Positions 9,210-17,895 of a stretch of 64,000 bases of DNA are shown piece by piece (position 1 is the first letter of the stretch; the number at the start of each line of letters is the position of its first letter). Below the pieces are notes generated by a model that had not been told where the DNA came from, ran no database searches, and saw nothing but the letters and a program-made list of their open reading frames with translations. Source of the stretch: JAAYEA01 sp012689325. Its GTDB lineage: Bacteria > Chloroflexota > Anaerolineae > JAAYEA01. The DNA lies in the NCBI GenBank assembly GCA_036841525.1, contig DAITVZ010000001.1:186001-250000 (forward strand). Reading direction: 5' to 3'. Both the position numbers and the translations under genes were made by a program.

Positions 9210-9237
9210 TTGACACCAAGCACCATCTGCCTATAAT
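9210..9237 (+). promoter_or_regulatory. Promoter of the FMN-riboswitch transporter operon
   Basis: TTGACA (9210-9215), 16-base spacer, TATAAT (9232-9237). Initiation near 9244 would place the riboswitch at the very 5' end of the transcript. Confidence 0.85.
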
Positions 9238-9254
9238 CCAATGCAGATCAACAA

Positions 9255-9405
9255 GCCTTCGGGGCAGGGTGAGACGCACGTCGATTCCCGACCGGCGGTA
9301 TGGCAGCCATCTCGGCGAAGGTCGCCGATGCCAAGCCCGCGCGCCAGTTTCTGGCTGATCCGGTGCCAAGCCGGAGCCGACGGTACAGTCCGGATGAAAG
9401 AAGGC
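9255..9405 (+). ncRNA. FMN riboswitch (RFN element)
   Basis: The highly conserved core blocks are all present in order: CTTCGGGGCAGGGTGAGAC near the 5' end, ATTCCCGACCGGCGGTA, AAGCCCGCGCGCC, GATCCGGTG, GCCGACGGTACAGTCCGGAT and GAAAGAAGG. The closing P1 helix is GCCTTC (9255-9260) with GAAGGC (9400-9405). This aptamer binds flavin mononucleotide and turns off riboflavin synthesis or uptake genes. Here it precedes a transporter, as in other Chloroflexota with RibXY. A GCAGGG/CCCTGC hairpin (9408-9422) follows the aptamer. Confidence 0.95.
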
Positions 9406-9447
9406 AAGCAGGGTCTCCCTGCCTGATTGGCGCACGCCTATTCCCAG

Positions 9448-9480
9448 GCCCCGAAGCGATTCCTGCGCGGGGCTTTTTTT
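9448..9480 (+). terminator. Intrinsic terminator of the FMN riboswitch expression platform
   Basis: GCCCCG (9448-9453) pairs with CGGGGC (9468-9473), followed by seven T residues (9474-9480). The first ATG of the permease gene begins at 9482, one base after the T-run, so the terminator also covers the purine-rich stretch that would serve as ribosome site. FMN binding would favour this hairpin. How the two states switch was not computed. Confidence 0.85.
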
Positions 9481-9481
9481 C

Positions 9482-10306
9482 ATGCTCAAGAACGGCGACA
9501 GACAGTCCATACCGAACGCGACCAGAAACCACTACCGGCTGCAGGCCACGCAAAAGGGCCTGAGCATCGTGCTGAGCGTCGTGGTGATGGTGGCCCTGTG
9601 GGGCCTGCTCGTCACCGCGGGGCGCTACCCGTCCTTTCTGCTCCCCGGCCCGCGCCAAGTTCTGGACCGCTTCTGGATAGCCCTGAGCGATGGCTCGCTG
9701 CTGATCCATACCTGGGTCACCCTGCGCGAGGTCTTTGCGGGGCTGGCCCTGGGGCTGGTCGTGGCGCTGGTGCTGGGCTATGCCCTGGCCAAATCGCCCC
9801 TGCTGGAACGCCTCCTTTCCGTGTATATCGTCGCCTCCCAGGCCATCCCCATCGTCGCGCTGGCGCCCCTCTTGGTGATCTGGTTCGGCGCGGGAAGCCT
9901 TTCCAAGGTGCTGGTCTGCGCGCTGACCCTCTTTTTCCCGGTGTTGATCAACACCATGGTGGGCCTTCGGAGCATCGACCGCGACCTGGTGGAGCTGATG
10001 CGCTCGTTGCGGGCCTCGCGCTGGCAGACCTTCTGGCTGCTGGAGGTGCCTTCGGCGCTGCCCACGCTTTTCGGCGGCCTCAAGGTCGGCGTGACCCTAT
10101 CGGTGATCGGGGCCGTGGTGGGCGAGTTCGTGGGCGCCGATCGGGGGCTGGGCTTTTTGGTCAACCTGGCCCGCGGCCTCTTTGATACGCCGCTGATGTT
10201 CGTGGCCCTGTTCACCCTGATGTTCATCGCGCTGGCTCTGTACGCGGCGGTATCGGCGCTGGAACGATGGGCGCTTTGGTGGCGCCGCAACGAGCAGGGC
10301 CGCTAG
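9482..10306 (+). CDS. ribX: Riboflavin-type ABC transporter permease (RibX-like; SsuC/TauC/ThiX fold)
   Basis: A 274-residue inner-membrane permease with about six helices. The BPD_transp_1 core includes the EAA loop (LRSIDRDLVELMRSLRASRW). The sequence VVGEFVGADRGLGFLV near the C-terminus is typical of SsuC/TauC/ThiX-type permeases. Assignment to riboflavin rests on the FMN riboswitch directly upstream and on the neighbouring NMT1/THI5-like binding protein, the combination described as RibXY in Chloroflexus. The ATG at 9482 is immediately downstream of the terminator; a second ATG lies at 9575 within the gene. Without the riboswitch the same fold could serve thiamine precursors or sulfonates. 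Confidence 0.85.
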   Translation: MLKNGDRQSIPNATRNHYRLQATQKGLSIVLSVVVMVALWGLLVTAGRYPSFLLPGPRQVLDRFWIALSDGSLLIHTWVTLREVFAGLALGLVVALVLGYALAKSPLLERLLSVYIVASQAIPIVALAPLLVIWFGAGSLSKVLVCALTLFFPVLINTMVGLRSIDRDLVELMRSLRASRWQTFWLLEVPSALPTLFGGLKVGVTLSVIGAVVGEFVGADRGLGFLVNLARGLFDTPLMFVALFTLMFIALALYAAVSALERWALWWRRNEQGR

Positions 10307-10378
10307 CTGGCAGGGCGGGGTCGTTTTCGGGGAGCGCGCCGCCGCATGGCCAGCCGGGATTGGTGGAGGAGGTATAGG

Positions 10379-11383
10379 ATGAATCTGTCTGGAACGCGAT
10401 CGACCATGGGAGCCAGGCTGCTGGCCTTGGCGCTGGCTCTCCTGCTTGTGCTGAGCGCCTGCCAGGGCGCGAACCGCGGCGCTGACGAGTCGCCTCGCGA
10501 GGTTACCATCGCCATGGGCTTCATCCCCAACGTCCAGTTCACGCCCATGTACGTGGCGCTGGAGCGGGGCTATTTCGAGGCCGAAGGGCTCAAGGTCACG
10601 CTGGATTACGGCATGGAGACCGACCTCTTGCAGCGACTGGCGACCAACGACCTGCAGTTCGCCATCGGCAGCGGCGATCAGGTGGTGCTGGCGCGGGCCA
10701 ACGGGCTGCCCGTCCGCTATGTGCTCAACTGGTATCGGCGCTTCCCGGTGTGCGTGGTCTCCCTGGCGGAAAAGGGCATCACCGAGCCCGCGCAGCTCGC
10801 CGGCAAGACCGTGGGCACCCCCGCGCTCTCGGGCGCCAGCTACATCGGCTGGCTGGCCTTCCTGGATGAGGTGGGCCTGTCCTCCGCCAATATCGACCTC
10901 CAGGTCATCGGCTACACGCAGACGGCCAGCCTGGCGGAAAAGCGCGTGGACGCGGCTATCTGTTACGCCCTCAATGAGCCGGTGCAGATGGCCGCGGCAG
11001 GCTACCAGCTCAACGTCTTTTACTTGGATCGCTATACCCAGCTCGTCTCCAATGGGCTGATCACCAACGACGAGACCATCGAAAAGCAGCCCGAGCTGGT
11101 GGAAAAGGCGGTGCGCGCCTTTTTGCGGGGCTTGCAAGACACCATCGCTGAGCCAGAGGCGGCCTTTGCTATCGCGCGCAAGGCGATCCCCGAGATGGAC
11201 GAGCCGACCGCCAAGCTGCAGCGCGCCGTGCTGGACGAGGCCATCAACTTTTGGCGCAGCGACCCGCTGGGCGCCAGCGACCCCGCCGCCTGGGCGGAGA
11301 GCGCCGCTTTGCTCAAAGAGCTGGGGCTGATCGCCAACGAGGTCAAGCCGGGTGACCTGTACACCAACCGCTTTATCAAGTAG
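10379..11383 (+). CDS. ribY: Riboflavin-type ABC transporter substrate-binding lipoprotein (RibY-like; NMT1/THI5 family)
   Basis: A 334-residue lipoprotein. The signal peptide MNLSGTRSTMGARLLALALA is followed by LLLVLSAC with Cys as the lipidated residue. The NMT1/THI5-like domain begins with EVTIAMGFIPNVQFTPMYVA and continues with YFEAEGLKVTLDYGMETDL and AIGSGDQVVLARANGLPVRY, close in style to RibY and other THI5-like proteins. The ATG at 10379 is chosen because GGAGGAGGT lies 7 bases upstream; an in-frame upstream ATG (10346) lacks this. It would capture riboflavin outside the cell and hand it to the permease. Control is by the shared FMN riboswitch. Confidence 0.88.
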   Translation: MNLSGTRSTMGARLLALALALLLVLSACQGANRGADESPREVTIAMGFIPNVQFTPMYVALERGYFEAEGLKVTLDYGMETDLLQRLATNDLQFAIGSGDQVVLARANGLPVRYVLNWYRRFPVCVVSLAEKGITEPAQLAGKTVGTPALSGASYIGWLAFLDEVGLSSANIDLQVIGYTQTASLAEKRVDAAICYALNEPVQMAAAGYQLNVFYLDRYTQLVSNGLITNDETIEKQPELVEKAVRAFLRGLQDTIAEPEAAFAIARKAIPEMDEPTAKLQRAVLDEAINFWRSDPLGASDPAAWAESAALLKELGLIANEVKPGDLYTNRFIK

Positions 11384-11404
11384 CCGCTCACCCCAAGGCA
11401 GAAC

Positions 11405-12160
11405 ATGGACAAGCCGATCTTGGTGGCCCGAAAAGTGCAAATGATGTTCAACTCGCCCGATAGCTCGCTGGAGGCGCTCGCCGAGGCCAGCTTTGAGGTG
11501 CGGCCCAACGAGTTCGTGTGCATCCTCGGGCCATCAGGATGCGGCAAGTCCACGCTGCTGCGGATCCTGGGCGGGCTGGTGCGCCCCACCGGCGGCGCCG
11601 TGTTGCTGGACGGCGAGCCGTTGCAGGGCCCGCAGGCGAGGATCGGTTTCGTCGCTCAGCACGCCAACCTGATGCCCTGGCGCACCGCGTTGCAGAACCT
11701 GGCTCTGCCGCTGGAGCTCCAGGGCACGCCTCGCGCTGTCAGCGAGGGCAAGGCGCAGGAGATGCTCGATCTGGTGGGGCTGACGGGCTTTGCCAACGCC
11801 CTGCCGCGCGAGCTATCGGGCGGAATGCGGCAGCGGGTCGCCCTGGCCCGCGCCCTCATTTACGACCCCGACATCCTCCTCTTGGATGAGCCCTTTGGGG
11901 CGCTGGATGCCCTCACGCGGGAGCGGATGAGCTACGAGCTGTTGCGCCTCTGGGAGATGGACCGCAAGACCGTGGTGATGGTCACGCACGACATCCAGGA
12001 GGCGGTCCTGTTGGGCGACCGCGTGCTGACCATGAGCCCTCGCCCTGGCCGCATCGAGTGCGCGCTCGAGATCGACCTGCCGCGCCCGCGCCGCCAGGAG
12101 GACCTTTACACGGCGCGGTTTATCCAGTTGGTACACCAGTTGCGCGACACGCTGCGTTGA
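11405..12160 (+). CDS. ABC transporter ATP-binding protein of the riboflavin-type importer (SsuB/TauB-like)
   Basis: A 251-residue ATPase. Walker A GPSGCGKST is at residues 42-50, then the signature ELSGGMRQRVALARAL, Walker B ILLLDEPFGALD and switch His in VMVTHDIQEAVLLGDRVLTM. These are features of the nitrate/sulfonate/taurine/thiamine-type ATPase branch. It closes the three-gene operon behind the riboswitch, 21 bases after the binding protein, so the importer is complete in one operon. Confidence 0.93.
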   Translation: MDKPILVARKVQMMFNSPDSSLEALAEASFEVRPNEFVCILGPSGCGKSTLLRILGGLVRPTGGAVLLDGEPLQGPQARIGFVAQHANLMPWRTALQNLALPLELQGTPRAVSEGKAQEMLDLVGLTGFANALPRELSGGMRQRVALARALIYDPDILLLDEPFGALDALTRERMSYELLRLWEMDRKTVVMVTHDIQEAVLLGDRVLTMSPRPGRIECALEIDLPRPRRQEDLYTARFIQLVHQLRDTLR

Positions 12161-12209
12161 GCCTGGGCCGCTCCTGCAAATAGCTCCCATTTTCCCCGCC
12201 TGGCTCAGT

Positions 12210-12238
12210 TTGACAGCCCCATCTCTCCATAGTACAAT
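12210..12238 (+). promoter_or_regulatory. Promoter of the surface-glycan operon
   Basis: TTGACA (12210-12215), 17-base spacer, TACAAT (12233-12238). It lies 50 bases after the ATPase stop and about 70 bases before the first gene of the next operon, so the operon is not dependent on the FMN-controlled transcript. Confidence 0.82.
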
Positions 12239-12316
12239 GCGCTCGGCACCCGGCCCCTGCGAGAGCGGCCCATCGGTGGGACACAGACAGTCTGCCACGC
12301 ACAGGTGGAACGCCAC

Positions 12317-13309
12317 ATGGTTGTTCGTGCATCCCGGGAACCGGCTTGTTCAGCGTACGAGCCGGGAACGGCGCCCCTGCCCTGGCCCTGCAGCAGAGCT
12401 AACGGTCTGGCGGTCGCGATCCTCCAGGCGATTGTCTATGCTGATCTCTTTGACTATCCGCTAAAAGCGCCCGAGATCCATCGGTTTCTGCCTGGCTGGA
12501 GCGCGACGCTGGCAGAGGTCGAAGGGTGTCTCGCTCACGATCGCCGCCTCGGCGTGAGGTTGGGCGCGGCGGCGCCCTTCTGGTTCCTGGCCGGGCGCGA
12601 CCATCTGGTGGCGGTGCGGCGGCAGCGCGAGAGCTCCGCCGCCGCGCTGTGGGCCTCGGCCCGGCGCTATGCCCACCTCATCGCGGCGCTGCCCTTCGTC
12701 AAGATGGTCGCCGTGACCGGCGCCCTCGCCGTGAACAACCCCAGCAGCGCCCAAGACGACATCGACCTCCTCATCGTCAGCCAGAAGGGCCGCGTGTGGC
12801 TGGTCCGCGGGCAAGCGGTCCTGCTGGTGCGGGCCGTTCGGCAGTTGGGCGTTACCCTCTGTCCCAATTATGTCCTCGCTGACCATGTCCTGGATTTCGG
12901 CCCGCCGAGCCTCTTTACCGCCCACGAGCTGGCGCAACTGGTTCCCCTCTATGGCTGGGATCTCTATCGCCGCATCCTGGCGATCAACCACTGGGTCGCC
13001 CACTATCTCCCCAACGCGGGGGCCCATGGCGAGGGCGAGCCCGAGATGGGGGCCTTGCTCCGCTCCAGCAAGCGGGTCCTGGAGGCGGCGCTCAGCTGGC
13101 GTCCGGGCGATGGGTTGGAGGAGTGGGAGCAACGGCGCAAGATCCCGCGGCTCACGCAAGAGGCGGCGGCGCGCGGCGGGGCGGGCGCCCTCTTCACGCC
13201 GGATATCTGCAAGGGGCACATGGGCGATCACGGCGCCAAGATCCTCCAGCGGTTCGCCGAAGCCCTGGCCGCCCACGGCCTGCCAGCGGGAGAGGCCCCT
13301 CATGGATGA
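12317..13309 (+). CDS. Nucleotidyltransferase-fold protein with N-terminal winged helix
   Basis: About 330 residues. An N-terminal winged-helix-like segment (ILQAIVYADLFDYPLKAPEI) is followed by a polymerase-beta-type nucleotidyltransferase motif: VTGALAVNNPSSAQDDIDLL, where the D-x-D pair gives the metal ligands. The usual G-S after the first strand is G-A here. The rest is helical. ATG 12317 has AGGTGG 8 bases upstream; GTG 12305 is the alternative. Such proteins are common in Chloroflexota next to glycosyltransferase and radical SAM genes but have no established role. It heads the operon that ends with a flippase. Confidence 0.7.
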   Translation: MVVRASREPACSAYEPGTAPLPWPCSRANGLAVAILQAIVYADLFDYPLKAPEIHRFLPGWSATLAEVEGCLAHDRRLGVRLGAAAPFWFLAGRDHLVAVRRQRESSAAALWASARRYAHLIAALPFVKMVAVTGALAVNNPSSAQDDIDLLIVSQKGRVWLVRGQAVLLVRAVRQLGVTLCPNYVLADHVLDFGPPSLFTAHELAQLVPLYGWDLYRRILAINHWVAHYLPNAGAHGEGEPEMGALLRSSKRVLEAALSWRPGDGLEEWEQRRKIPRLTQEAAARGGAGALFTPDICKGHMGDHGAKILQRFAEALAAHGLPAGEAPHG

Positions 13310-13417
13310 TGGAACACGCAGTACGGCGGAACGCGGCCCTGTGGATCGCGCGACTCGGTGGGCCTGCGAGTGGCAGCGTGTTTGGCGTGGGGACAATACA
13401 AAGGAGGAAGCGCCCGA

Positions 13418-14869
13418 GTGACCGACATCATGCTGGTTAATCCCCTGTTTTTGCACGAGGATCCCACGGAACACCGTCTGATGACGCCCTACTTTCCGCT
13501 AGGCCTCCTCTACCTGGCTGCCACGGCTCGCCAGGCGGGATATGCCGTCTCGATCTTTGATGCCATGTTCCGGACGGGCAGCGAGGATTTCGTCGCCGCG
13601 CTGGAGCGGGAGCGGCCCAAGGTGGTGGGCATCTCGGTGCTGGCCACCGTGCGCGCCTCGGCGCTCCGCCTCGCGGAGGCAGCCCACCACTACGGGGCCA
13701 TCGTCATCGTCGGCGGGGCCGATCCCACAGGCCGGCCGGAGAGCTATGTGCTGCACGAGGCGAACGGCGAGCGGCCGGTGGACCTTGCGGTCATCGGCGA
13801 GGGGGAAGCGACGCTTCTGGAGGTGCTGCCGATCCTGCTGGGCGGCGATCGGGGCGCCTTGCGGGAGGTGGCGGGGCTGGCCTACGTCAACGAGGCGGGC
13901 GAGGCGGTCCGCACGCCGCCGCGGGCGCACTGCCGCCAACTGGATACGCTGCCTTTGCCCGCGCGCGACCTGATCGACATCGAAGCCTATCGGCGAGCCT
14001 GGGTCGGCCGCCACGGCTATTTCTCCCTCTCGATCATCGCCAGCCGCGGCTGCCCCTATGGCTGCAAGTGGTGCCAAAAGAGCGTCTTTGGGCGCAGCTT
14101 CCGGCCCCGCTCTCCCAAGTCCGTCGCCGACGAGATGGCGCTGCTCAAGGCGCAGTATCACCCGGATCAGCTTAGGGTGGTGGACGATGTGACCGGCATC
14201 GACCGGCGCTGGGTCCGCGCCTGGCGTGACGCCATCCTGGCGCGCGAGGCCGCCATCCCCTTCGAGTGCCTTTCGCGGGTGGACCTGCTGGACGAAGAGA
14301 TGGTGCGGCTGCTCAAGGAGGCGGGGTGCGTGCGCATCGCCCTGGGCGCCGAGTCGGGCTCGCAAAAGGTGCTGGACGCCATGAACAAGGGCACCAAGGT
14401 GGAGCAGATCCGCCAGGCCGCCGAGCTCTGCCGCCGCTATGGCATCGAGACCTATTTCTACATCATGCTCGGCTACCCCGGGGAGGAATGGGCCGATATC
14501 CGGACCACCGTGCGGCTATTGCGTGATACGCGTCCCACCCAGTTCAGCTCCACCATCGCTTACCCGCTGCCGGGGACCGAGTTCTATGAAGAGATCCGGC
14601 ACCGGCTGCTGGATGCGCCGGATTGGGACTATACCGCCGAGAACCGGCTGCTCTTCCAGCGGGATTACTCGACGCGCTTTTACCGCTGGGTGCAGCGCTG
14701 GCTCTATCAGGAGTGGCGCGCCGCGCGGCTCCGGCACGGCGAGGAGCAGGCGCCGCTGGTGGTCAGGGTGCGCCAGCGTCTGGCGCTCTGGCTGGCCCGC
14801 GGCATGGCCGAGCTCTTGCGTCGAGCTCCTGCGCGGGCCCCGCAGGCGGCGGCGAGGGGGGCCAGTTGA
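13418..14869 (+). CDS. B12-binding-domain radical SAM protein
   Basis: A 483-residue enzyme. The N-terminal Rossmann-like cobalamin-binding domain (about 1-170) opens with MLVNPLF and PYFPLGLLYLAATARQAGY. The radical SAM barrel holds the cluster motif with Cys212, Cys216 and Cys219 in RGCPYGCKWC, and later GAESGSQKVLDAMNKGT and YFYIMLGYPGE. Such enzymes often methylate or rearrange unreactive carbons in lipids, hopanoids, antibiotics or sugars. The GTG at 13418 has AAAGGAGGA 9 bases upstream and places the protein start just before the conserved first strand. The stop overlaps the TTG start of the next gene. The substrate is unknown; glycan or lipid modification is suggested by context. Confidence 0.92.
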   Translation: MTDIMLVNPLFLHEDPTEHRLMTPYFPLGLLYLAATARQAGYAVSIFDAMFRTGSEDFVAALERERPKVVGISVLATVRASALRLAEAAHHYGAIVIVGGADPTGRPESYVLHEANGERPVDLAVIGEGEATLLEVLPILLGGDRGALREVAGLAYVNEAGEAVRTPPRAHCRQLDTLPLPARDLIDIEAYRRAWVGRHGYFSLSIIASRGCPYGCKWCQKSVFGRSFRPRSPKSVADEMALLKAQYHPDQLRVVDDVTGIDRRWVRAWRDAILAREAAIPFECLSRVDLLDEEMVRLLKEAGCVRIALGAESGSQKVLDAMNKGTKVEQIRQAAELCRRYGIETYFYIMLGYPGEEWADIRTTVRLLRDTRPTQFSSTIAYPLPGTEFYEEIRHRLLDAPDWDYTAENRLLFQRDYSTRFYRWVQRWLYQEWRAARLRHGEEQAPLVVRVRQRLALWLARGMAELLRRAPARAPQAAARGAS

Positions 14870-15702
14870 CCCCAGACTATTACGAGGCGGTCGCGTCGGC
14901 CTTCGACGAGGCCGCCGGGAGCTATGACCGCCTCTACGGGACCAACCGCATCATGGCCTGGATGCGGGGGGAGAGCCTGGCGCTGCTGATGAGCGCCCTT
15001 CGGCCCGGCAGCCGCCTGCTGGAGGTCGGCTGCGGCACCGGCGAGGAGGCCCTGGCCCTGGCCGCGGCCGGCTATCGCATCGTGGCCACGGACGTCTCGC
15101 CCGCGATGATCCAGACGGCGCAGGCCAAGCCACAGCCGCCAGGCGCGCCGCCGGTGAGCTGGCGGGCGTTGCCGGCGGGCCGGCTGGCGGAGCTGGCGGA
15201 CGAAGGAGGAGATCGCTTTGACGGCGCCTACTCTAGTTTTGGCGCGCTGAACTGCGAGCCGGACCTGAGGCCGGTGGCCCGCGCCCTGGCGCGGCTATTG
15301 CCGCCGGGGGCGCCCCTGGTCTGCTCCGTGATGAACCGGTGGTGCCTGTGGGAGATCGGCTGGAGCCTGGTGCACCTGCGGCCGCGGGAGGCCTTTCGGC
15401 GGGCGCGCCCCGGCTGGCGACCGGCCGGGCTGGCGTCGCCGCAGGGCTCCCTGGCCGTGCCGGTGCGCTATTACAGCCCGGGGGCCTTTGCGCGGGCCAT
15501 GGCCCCGTGCTTTGCCGCCAAATGGACCATGGGCTTGCCCGTGGCGCTGCCCCCTCCCTACCTGAGCCCGCTGCTGGAGCGGCGGGGCCGCCTCTTTGCC
15601 CGGCTGGAGGCGCTCGATGGCCGGCTGAGGGTCCGCGCGCCGTTCCGCGGCTTGGGCGACCACTTTGCCATGGTCCTGGTGCGCACGGAGGCGGCGCCGT
15701 GA
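14866..15702 (+). CDS. SAM-dependent class I methyltransferase
   Basis: A 278-residue protein with the SAM-binding motif LLEVGCGTG at about residues 51-59 and the acidic second-strand end IVATDVSPAMI. A TTG start at 14866 overlaps the previous stop (TTGA) with GAGGGGG just upstream, and the family N-terminus begins here (DYYEAVASAFDEAAGSYDRL). It is probably coupled in translation to the radical SAM gene. The acceptor is not evident; sugar O-methylation or lipid modification would fit the operon. Confidence 0.85.
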   Translation: MTPDYYEAVASAFDEAAGSYDRLYGTNRIMAWMRGESLALLMSALRPGSRLLEVGCGTGEEALALAAAGYRIVATDVSPAMIQTAQAKPQPPGAPPVSWRALPAGRLAELADEGGDRFDGAYSSFGALNCEPDLRPVARALARLLPPGAPLVCSVMNRWCLWEIGWSLVHLRPREAFRRARPGWRPAGLASPQGSLAVPVRYYSPGAFARAMAPCFAAKWTMGLPVALPPPYLSPLLERRGRLFARLEALDGRLRVRAPFRGLGDHFAMVLVRTEAAP

Positions 15703-16577
15703 TCGCGCTGGGGGAGTGGATGGAGTTGCTCGCCTGCCCGGCTTGCGGGGGCGCCCTGCAAGCGGTCGAGGAGGGGCTAGGTTGTGCGCCGTGCGGCCGC
15801 CGCTATCCCCTGTCGGATGGCCTGGTGGCCTGCCTGCCGCCGGCAGAGCTCCGCCGCTTTGACGAGTTGGCCCAAGGCTACCGCGAGGCGCGGCTGCGCG
15901 ACGGCTGGCAGCCCATGACCGCGGAGGAGGCTTGGGCCTTGCCCGAGGGGCGCCCGGCGGGCTATCCCGCGCTCTATTGGGAGGTCCGCCGCCAGAGCTG
16001 TCGCGCGCTGTGGCGGGCGCTGGCCCAAAGGGCGGCCCTGGTAGGCGCATGTGTCGCCGACCTGGGGGCGGGGACAGGCTGGTTAAGCCACCGGCTGTCC
16101 CAGCTCGGCGGCCGGGTGGTGGCGGTAGAGTCCAGCCGGGACCAGGATTTCGGGCTGGGAGCCGCGGCTCGCCATTACCTGCCTCGCGCGGCGTTTCTCC
16201 CCGTGCTGGGCGACTTGGAGCGGCCGCCCCTGGCCGAAGGGAGGTTCGACCTGATTGTTTATAACGCCAGCCTGCACTATGCCGGGGACCTCGAAGCGAC
16301 GCTCCGGCGCGGCGCGGCCGCCCTCAAGGCGGGCGGCTGGCTCGTCGTCATGGACACGCCCATCGCGCGCGAGCCGCTCCCCGGCACCGGCCGCGGCGAC
16401 CGGCACCTGGGGCGCCGCGAGCTGGCGGCGGCGCTGGCGGGCGCCGGGCTGCGGGCGAGCTGGCTCAGGGTGACGCGCGGCCCGCGCTGGTGGTTGCGCC
16501 AGGCCAAGGTGCTGATCAAGGGGAGCGAGCCGTTCTCCTTTCCCTTGGTGGTGGCGGAGCGCGATGGCAGCCGTTAG
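15699..16577 (+). CDS. Methyltransferase with N-terminal zinc ribbon (Trm112p-like)
   Basis: A 292-residue protein. Cys13, Cys16, Cys29 and Cys32 (LACPACGG and GCAPCGRRYP) form a Trm112-like zinc ribbon, followed by a class I methyltransferase domain with VADLGAGTGWLSHRLSQLGG and LIVYNASLHYAGD. The GTG start at 15699 overlaps the previous stop (GTGA) and has GGAGG 7 bases upstream; ATG 15720 is a second possibility. In other bacteria this architecture is common in glycan, lipid or antibiotic clusters. Substrate unknown. Confidence 0.83.
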   Translation: MIALGEWMELLACPACGGALQAVEEGLGCAPCGRRYPLSDGLVACLPPAELRRFDELAQGYREARLRDGWQPMTAEEAWALPEGRPAGYPALYWEVRRQSCRALWRALAQRAALVGACVADLGAGTGWLSHRLSQLGGRVVAVESSRDQDFGLGAAARHYLPRAAFLPVLGDLERPPLAEGRFDLIVYNASLHYAGDLEATLRRGAAALKAGGWLVVMDTPIAREPLPGTGRGDRHLGRRELAAALAGAGLRASWLRVTRGPRWWLRQAKVLIKGSEPFSFPLVVAERDGSR

Positions 16578-17895
16578 GGCGCGGGGGCGAGGCGGGGCGC
16601 TGGGACGCGTCGCGCTGGCAGCGGCGCTGTTGCTGGTGGGCTGCCGGGCGGCGGCGCGGCCGCCGGAGCGGCTGGACGAGGGCCACCTCTTTCGACCTAC
16701 CTCCAAGCCGGTGATCTCGTCCCCGCTGGTTTTCGACGCGAACGGCGATGGCCGACCAGAGATCGCCGTCGGCTCGTGGGACGGCTACTTTTACCTGCTG
16801 GACGACCAACTGGAGGATTTGCCCGGGTGGCCCATCTATAGCCGGAGGGGCTTCTTTCCTTCCGCGGCGCTGGCCGACCTGGACGGCGATGGGCGACCCG
16901 AGATCGTCGCCGGCTCGGATGCGGGCAAGCTGTTCGCCTGGCGCCACGATGGCCGTGACGCGGAGGGCTTTCCCGTGGATCTGGGCTACATGATCTGGGC
17001 CTCGCCGACCATCCTCGATGGCCCGCGCATCGCCATCGGCGGATTGGACCAGATGCACCTGCTGGATGCGCGAGGCCGCCCGGTGGCGGGCTGGCCGCAG
17101 CCCATGCTGGGCTGGCCAGACGCCACGGCGGCCCACGCGCCGGGGCTGCTTGCCGTCACCGCGCTGACGCCCGGCGACCCCTCGCAGGGCTGGGCCTATG
17201 CCTGGAACGAGGCAGGGACGCAGCTCCCCGGGTTTCCCGTGGAGCTTGAAGCGGACTCGGACTCGTCCCCGGCGCTGGCCGATTTCGATGGCGACGGCGC
17301 GCGCTGGCTCGTCTTTGGCGACGACGCCGGCTGGCTCCACGTGGTGGGCCGAGACGGCCGCCCGCGCGACGGCTTTCCGGTGCGCTCCCTGGGCGCGGTC
17401 ACCGGGCCCACGCCGACCCCGCACCCGCCCGGCGGGAACATCCACTCCATCGAGGCCTCCCCGGCGGTGGCCGACCTGGACGGCGATGGCCGGCTGGAGA
17501 TCGCCGTGGGCGCCTGGGATGGGCGCATGTACCTCTGGGACGACGCGGGGCAGCCTCTCCCCGGCTGGCCGATCCAGGTGGGTGACCAGATCATCTCGTC
17601 CGCGGCCCTGGCGGACCTGGACGGCGACGGCCAGCTCGATATCGTGGTGGGCTCCAAGGACAGGCATCTTTACGGCTGGACGGCGGCGGGACAGGCCCTG
17701 CCGGGGTTCCCTTATGACCTGGGCGCGCCCGTCTTTTCCTCGCCCTGGGTCGGCGACCTGGAGGGCGATGGCCGCGCGGACATTGTGGTGGGCGCCGATA
17801 ACGGCATCCACCTCCTGCGCGATGTCGGCCCGCTGGGCGCGAGCCCCTGGCCCATGTTCCATCGCGACGAGGCGCGGGGGGGAGCGATGCCATGA
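16564..17895 (+). CDS. FG-GAP/VCBS repeat beta-propeller lipoprotein
   Basis: A 443-residue exported protein. The signal peptide ends at LLLVGC (lipobox, Cys about 28). At least six calcium-binding loops of the D-x-[DN]-G-D-G-x-x-[DE]-[IL] type follow at regular spacing (DANGDGRPEI, DLDGDGRPEI, DLDGDGRLEI, DLDGDGQLDI, DLEGDGRADI and a degenerate DFDGDGARWL), building an integrin-alpha-like propeller. It overlaps the preceding methyltransferase by 14 bases. Proteins of this type usually serve in binding or adhesion at the cell surface. It differs from the propeller proteins at 25825-33528, which lack signal peptides. Confidence 0.85.
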   Translation: MAAVRARGRGGALGRVALAAALLLVGCRAAARPPERLDEGHLFRPTSKPVISSPLVFDANGDGRPEIAVGSWDGYFYLLDDQLEDLPGWPIYSRRGFFPSAALADLDGDGRPEIVAGSDAGKLFAWRHDGRDAEGFPVDLGYMIWASPTILDGPRIAIGGLDQMHLLDARGRPVAGWPQPMLGWPDATAAHAPGLLAVTALTPGDPSQGWAYAWNEAGTQLPGFPVELEADSDSSPALADFDGDGARWLVFGDDAGWLHVVGRDGRPRDGFPVRSLGAVTGPTPTPHPPGGNIHSIEASPAVADLDGDGRLEIAVGAWDGRMYLWDDAGQPLPGWPIQVGDQIISSAALADLDGDGQLDIVVGSKDRHLYGWTAAGQALPGFPYDLGAPVFSSPWVGDLEGDGRADIVVGADNGIHLLRDVGPLGASPWPMFHRDEARGGAMP

